In this document: in pieces, positions 6,344 to 9,509 of the stretch
Layout of the letters: each line of letters opens with the position of its first letter
Position numbering within the stretch: the first letter of the stretch is position 1
NCBI GenBank assembly: GCA_005879655.1
Contig: VBJK01000467.1
Coordinates: 1-9,509, forward strand
Length of the DNA stretch: 9,509 bases
Reading direction: 5' to 3'
DNA from: Chloroflexota bacterium
Lineage (GTDB): Bacteria; Chloroflexota; Ktedonobacteria; Ktedonobacterales; Ktedonobacteraceae
Notes under the pieces: model-generated
The model's database searches: none
What the model was told of the DNA's origin: nothing
The model's input: only the letters and a program-made list of their open reading frames with translations
Made by a program: the position numbers and the translations under genes

Positions 6344-6400
6344 TGCTCTATTGACGGAAGTGGAATATGCTAAAGTAAGGCTAGAGATATGTTGGAGGAG
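6344..6400 (+). promoter_or_regulatory. Possible promoter and ribosome site of the dynamin-like gene
   Basis: TTGCTC (6344-6349) and TATGCT (6366-6371) are 16 bases apart and form a weak promoter match. A TTGACG at 6351-6356 has no good partner. GGAGGAG (6394-6400) lies 11 bases before the ATG at 6412 and is a strong ribosome site. The rest of the 6232-6411 gap holds only a short palindrome (TCTCTTTTAAGAGA, 6248-6261) and an A-run. Confidence 0.35.
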
Positions 6401-6411
6401 CCTGATTAAAG

Positions 6412-8169
6412 ATGGTTAAAACAATCTTGCAGGAGCAACAGCGCAAGCTGTTGGAACAAGAACGACACCTTGCCCACGAACTTCAAGCGTGTCTCGTAAG
6501 TTTCGAGGGGGCAGAAGAAGCCCATCGCGCAACATTACAACAAATTACTGCCTCGCTTGAGGATTTATTTCTCCTGGTGGTCGTAGGAGAATTTAATGCT
6601 GGTAAGTCCGCATGTATCAATACACTGCTGCGCCAAGAAGTACTGGAGGAAGGTGTCATCCCGACTACCCATCAGATTACGATTGTGCGCTATGGCCCAG
6701 CCAAAAAACAAATACTGAACAACCAGAACTTATTAGAGATCGAGTATCCAGCCAACTTCCTGCATGACGTTAGTATCGTTGATACGCCAGGCGTGAATGC
6801 CGTTTTACGCGAACACGAGCGCCTGACCGAAGAGTTCGTGCCACGTAGTGATCTGCTCCTCTTCATTACCTCTGCCGACCGTCCTTTTACACAGAGCGAA
6901 CGGCTGTTTCTGGAACGTATTCGCGCGTGGGGCAAAAAGATCGTGATCATCGTGAACAAGATCGACCTGCTGCGCACGCCGCGCGACCAAGAACAAGTCA
7001 TCACCTTCATGCGCGATAATTGTAAACGTTTGCTAGGCTTTGAACCTCAGATTTTCCCCGTTTCGGCGCTCCTCGCCTACAAAGCCCAAGCCGCGATGGG
7101 ACACGATGCAGTAGCTTTGTGGGAACAGAGCCGCTTTGGTCCACTCGAAGATTATCTCTTCCGTACCTTGGATGCGGGAGAGCGTGTACGCCTAAAATTG
7201 TTGAGTCCACTAGGTGTTATGAATCGCTTGCTCACACAGACGCGTACTGCACTAGAACAACATATTACATTACTTGCAGAAGATGCTCGTACGGTGAGTA
7301 CTATTGATCAGCAGTTGCAACTGTATCGAGAAGATATGGGAAAAAACTTCTCTCATCGTCTCGGCGAAATTGAAAACATCATTTTAGAGATGCGCATGCG
7401 TGGCGATCGCTTCTTGGACGAGACCATCCGTCTGGGACGTGTTTTGGATCTTATGCGCAGTGGGCGCATACAAGAAGAATTTGATCGGGATGTCGTTGGG
7501 GATACCGCCCAGCACATCGATCAAGCGATACAAGAATTGATCGACTGGCTGGTCGAGCACGAGCAGCGTCTCTGGCAGGATGTGATGGAGTATCTGGATC
7601 GCCGCCGTAAAGTGAGTATTCGGCGCGATAGCCAGCTGCTTGGCTCGGTGAGCCGTCAGTTCGACTATAACCGGCGCACGCTCTTGCAATCCGTCGCACA
7701 GACAGCCTCCCGCGTCATACAGAGCTATGATCGCCGAGTTGAGGCGATGGAACTTTCCCAGGATCTGCGCGCCGCTGTGACGCAAGCGGCCCTTGCTGGC
7801 GCGGGTGGCATTAGCTTGGGAGCCTTTATTGTCGCCCTGGTTGGGACCGCAATAGCAGATGTTACTGGTATTCTTGCAGGTGCTGTACTCTTCGGTCTTG
7901 GTTTGTATATTATCCCGGCACGCCGCCGCCGCGTCAAGCAAGAATTTGAGACAAAAATGGAGGAGCTACGCCAGCGTCTCCATCAAGCGCTCTCCGAGCA
8001 ATTTAATAAACAACTCAATTATTCCCTCACCCGCGTGCAAGATGCCATTACACCTTATACCCGCTTCGTACGCGCTGAACAACAGAAAACTACTGAAATA
8101 CAAAGCAAAATTGTACAATTAAATCATCAAATACTCTCACTGAAAAGTCAAATAGAAAGCATTAATTGA
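6412..8169 (+). CDS. Bacterial dynamin-family GTPase with membrane-inserting segment
   Basis: The 585-residue protein has all the motifs of a dynamin-type GTPase: P-loop GEFNAGKS (59-66), switch PTTHQIT (84-90), DTPGVN (124-129) and NKID (182-185). Helical, charged regions before and after (about 1-50, 230-460) fit the dynamin neck and trunk. Two closely spaced hydrophobic segments (about 463-502) end in PARRRR, then a coiled-coil tail rich in Glu, Gln and Lys runs to the stop (about 510-585). This order is that of bacterial dynamin-like proteins (BDLP, DynA) and mitofusins, which bind membranes through a paddle or hairpin and fuse, bend or protect them upon GTP hydrolysis. Only one GTPase domain is present, so it is not a DynA-like tandem. 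Its position after a lipid kinase gene suggests work on membrane lipids, which is inference. A strong terminator follows, so it ends its transcript. Confidence 0.9.
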   Translation: MVKTILQEQQRKLLEQERHLAHELQACLVSFEGAEEAHRATLQQITASLEDLFLLVVVGEFNAGKSACINTLLRQEVLEEGVIPTTHQITIVRYGPAKKQILNNQNLLEIEYPANFLHDVSIVDTPGVNAVLREHERLTEEFVPRSDLLLFITSADRPFTQSERLFLERIRAWGKKIVIIVNKIDLLRTPRDQEQVITFMRDNCKRLLGFEPQIFPVSALLAYKAQAAMGHDAVALWEQSRFGPLEDYLFRTLDAGERVRLKLLSPLGVMNRLLTQTRTALEQHITLLAEDARTVSTIDQQLQLYREDMGKNFSHRLGEIENIILEMRMRGDRFLDETIRLGRVLDLMRSGRIQEEFDRDVVGDTAQHIDQAIQELIDWLVEHEQRLWQDVMEYLDRRRKVSIRRDSQLLGSVSRQFDYNRRTLLQSVAQTASRVIQSYDRRVEAMELSQDLRAAVTQAALAGAGGISLGAFIVALVGTAIADVTGILAGAVLFGLGLYIIPARRRRVKQEFETKMEELRQRLHQALSEQFNKQLNYSLTRVQDAITPYTRFVRAEQQKTTEIQSKIVQLNHQILSLKSQIESIN

Positions 8170-8249
8170 GATCCATTTGACGCGATTTATTTATGGTTCC
8201 TGATACACATTGCTCTTGTCTTACCATTCAATCACAAATATTGTATGAG

Positions 8250-8295
8250 AAACGCTGCTAAATGTTATTCTGCCACTTAGCAGCGTTTATTTTAA
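8250..8295 (+). terminator. Rho-independent terminator after the dynamin-like gene
   Basis: A perfect 12-bp stem, AAACGCTGCTAA (8250-8261) with TTAGCAGCGTTT (8277-8288), has a 15-base loop and is followed by ATTTTAATT. It stands 80 bases after the stop codon at 8169 and separates the dynamin-like gene from the next gene. Confidence 0.85.
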
Positions 8296-8345
8296 TTAGT
8301 ACTGAAAAGCACTTTATAGAGCCTAATGTTGTTCCAAAGATGTGA

Positions 8346-8372
8346 TTGTGATATATGTATGTAAACTATAAG
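8346..8372 (+). promoter_or_regulatory. Weak promoter candidate for the last gene
   Basis: TTGTGA (8346-8351) and TATAAG (8367-8372) are 15 bases apart, within the AT-rich 8296-8424 gap after the terminator. The match is modest, and the placement about 50 bases before the start codon is the main support. A ribosome site GGAGA (8408-8412) lies 12 bases before the ATG at 8425. Confidence 0.3.
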
Positions 8373-8424
8373 ATTCCAAAGGATAGCAGATCTTCAAGAT
8401 TTTTAGCGGAGAAAAGAAAAATAT

Positions 8425-9509
8425 ATGAGAAATATCTATAGACATCTAAAAAACAGAAGAATCAGCAATGTGCATTTTAAAAGATACTTCCTGATCTATC
8501 TTGGGCTGATCATCTACCTGCTGTTTTTTATTTCTGTGACGTGGACTGGCTGGTTTGATATCTTTTTCAGTGGAGCAGCTCTGCATGCCGGGGCAAAAGG
8601 GATCGATTTCTATCAATTGCCCAGGGGTGCCTGGGCTTTCTGGCATGGTGGAAGTTTGACGGGTGATCCTCTGGCCGATGGATCGCAGTATGCAAAGCAA
8701 GCGTACGCTAATGGGAATGTGTATCATCCTCTTTTTACACTGACACTCGGATCATTGCTTGCGCTATTTGATCCTGCGCTGTCACCGTATATCTTGCTGT
8801 CGAGCAAGCTCTTGCTCTCTCTTGTGGTCATCGCCTATTTCTTCTGGCGCTTCCGTGCCAGCAGGTATATTGGTTTTGCGGTATTCATTTTGCTGGCAAA
8901 TTTTAGTGTCTATCTAGAACTTGCGGCATGGCAATTCCATTTTTTCTTCAATATGTTGCTGTTCCTTTTACTTATAGGGCTGGTAGAGAAGAGAGCAGCC
9001 TTACGCAATGGATCTTTGTATGCCCTGGGTATGCTGGTCAAGCCCGTTGGCTTGCTCTTTGTGCCCATGCTCCTCTTCAAGGGACGGCGCAGAACCGCTT
9101 TGCTGGGTATTGGGCTTTTTGCCTTAGCTACTGCACTTTTCTTAATTGGTGGAGTGGGCAGGTACTATGTTGAGAATCTGATGGCCAATGTGTCATCTTC
9201 AGGGGTCGCTGGTCCGAATCAAATCATTTCATTGGCCGCACTACTGCACTTTACGACACAATGGCCAGACTTCGTTTATCAAACCATTGAGTATAGTGCA
9301 TTGCTCTTCATTATATTGCTGAGTGCACTAAGAAAAACACATATCACGACAGCACTATTTTTGCATATAGCGTTTTTTCTCTGTTTTTATAATATGGTAT
9401 TTGAGTATCACTGGAGTTCGCTGGCCTATGTCCTCGCGGTAGGCGTGGTGGCCAGTCCTGAATTTCAAACCAGGTTCTCGCGCTTTTGTATCTTGCTCAC
9501 TTGTCTGCC
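8425..9509 (+). CDS. Multi-pass membrane protein resembling GT87/DUF2029 glycosyltransferases (partial)
   Basis: An open frame of 361 codons runs from ATG 8425 to the window edge without a stop, so the C-terminus is missing. After a basic start (MRNIYRHLKNRRIS) come a first membrane helix (about 25-43) and a long outer loop (about 55-108) with GIDFYQLPRGAWAF. About seven or eight further hydrophobic segments follow. The loop with an Asp-containing motif after helix 1, the segment MLVKPVGLLFVPMLLFKGRRR (near 207-227) and a late EYHWSS motif resemble the GT87/DUF2029 and related GT-C polyprenyl-phosphate-sugar glycosyltransferases. Those enzymes add sugars outside the membrane to lipids or cell-envelope glycans. 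That family call is by pattern only; an unknown integral membrane protein is the alternative. It is separated from the dynamin-like gene by a terminator, so it is probably its own unit or the first gene of one. Confidence 0.7.
   Translation, partial: MRNIYRHLKNRRISNVHFKRYFLIYLGLIIYLLFFISVTWTGWFDIFFSGAALHAGAKGIDFYQLPRGAWAFWHGGSLTGDPLADGSQYAKQAYANGNVYHPLFTLTLGSLLALFDPALSPYILLSSKLLLSLVVIAYFFWRFRASRYIGFAVFILLANFSVYLELAAWQFHFFFNMLLFLLLIGLVEKRAALRNGSLYALGMLVKPVGLLFVPMLLFKGRRRTALLGIGLFALATALFLIGGVGRYYVENLMANVSSSGVAGPNQIISLAALLHFTTQWPDFVYQTIEYSALLFIILLSALRKTHITTALFLHIAFFLCFYNMVFEYHWSSLAYVLAVGVVASPEFQTRFSRFCILLTCL

Noticed and set aside
7384..7941. A 185-codon minus-strand frame inside the dynamin-like gene
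   Set aside because: It is antisense to a well-conserved GTPase gene and its translation shows no family features.

Overview
The window is about 9.5 kb of bacterial chromosome. It starts inside the 3' end of a 16S rRNA gene and ends inside an unfinished membrane-protein gene. I see no mobile element and no CRISPR array. The genes are housekeeping or envelope genes of moderate GC content. The 16S end carries the usual anti-Shine-Dalgarno sequence. A split rRNA operon, a MurF-alanine racemase fusion and a large dynamin-like GTPase together suggest Chloroflexota, perhaps the Ktedonobacteria. That placement is inference from gene content and was not tested by alignment.

Positions 1-740 are the end of an rRNA operon in the order 16S, tRNA-Ile(GAT), a rearranged tRNA-Ala-like segment, tRNA-Ala(TGC), 5S, terminator. 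No 23S gene is present: only 38 bases separate tRNA-Ala from 5S. The rearranged segment (405-481) carries a tRNA 3' half followed by a 5' half. It fits exactly between the tRNA-Ile CCA end and the tRNA-Ala 5' end, and it folds as a circularly permuted tRNA whose two ends meet in the anticodon loop. This is the most unusual item in the window.

Positions 822-2393 hold two genes on the minus strand. They are a type III pantothenate kinase (coaX) with altered phosphate-binding motifs, preceded by an unrecognised protein with two membrane segments. A divergent promoter region (2394-2550) separates them from the plus-strand genes, with a palindrome lying over the rightward -35 region.

Positions 2551-5122 encode a MurF-like domain joined to an alanine racemase (cell-wall D-Ala supply). 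The reading frame is broken near 3511-3523, where about 26 codons of MurF also appear to be missing. The MurF part lacks several family catalytic residues even before the break, whereas the racemase domain looks intact. A 77-base hairpin element follows.

Positions 5260-8169 encode a diacylglycerol/lipid kinase-family protein and a dynamin-family GTPase with a membrane-inserting hairpin, both pointing to membrane lipid or membrane remodelling work. A strong terminator follows at 8250-8295. The last gene (8425 to the window end) is a multi-pass membrane protein resembling GT87/DUF2029 glycosyltransferases.
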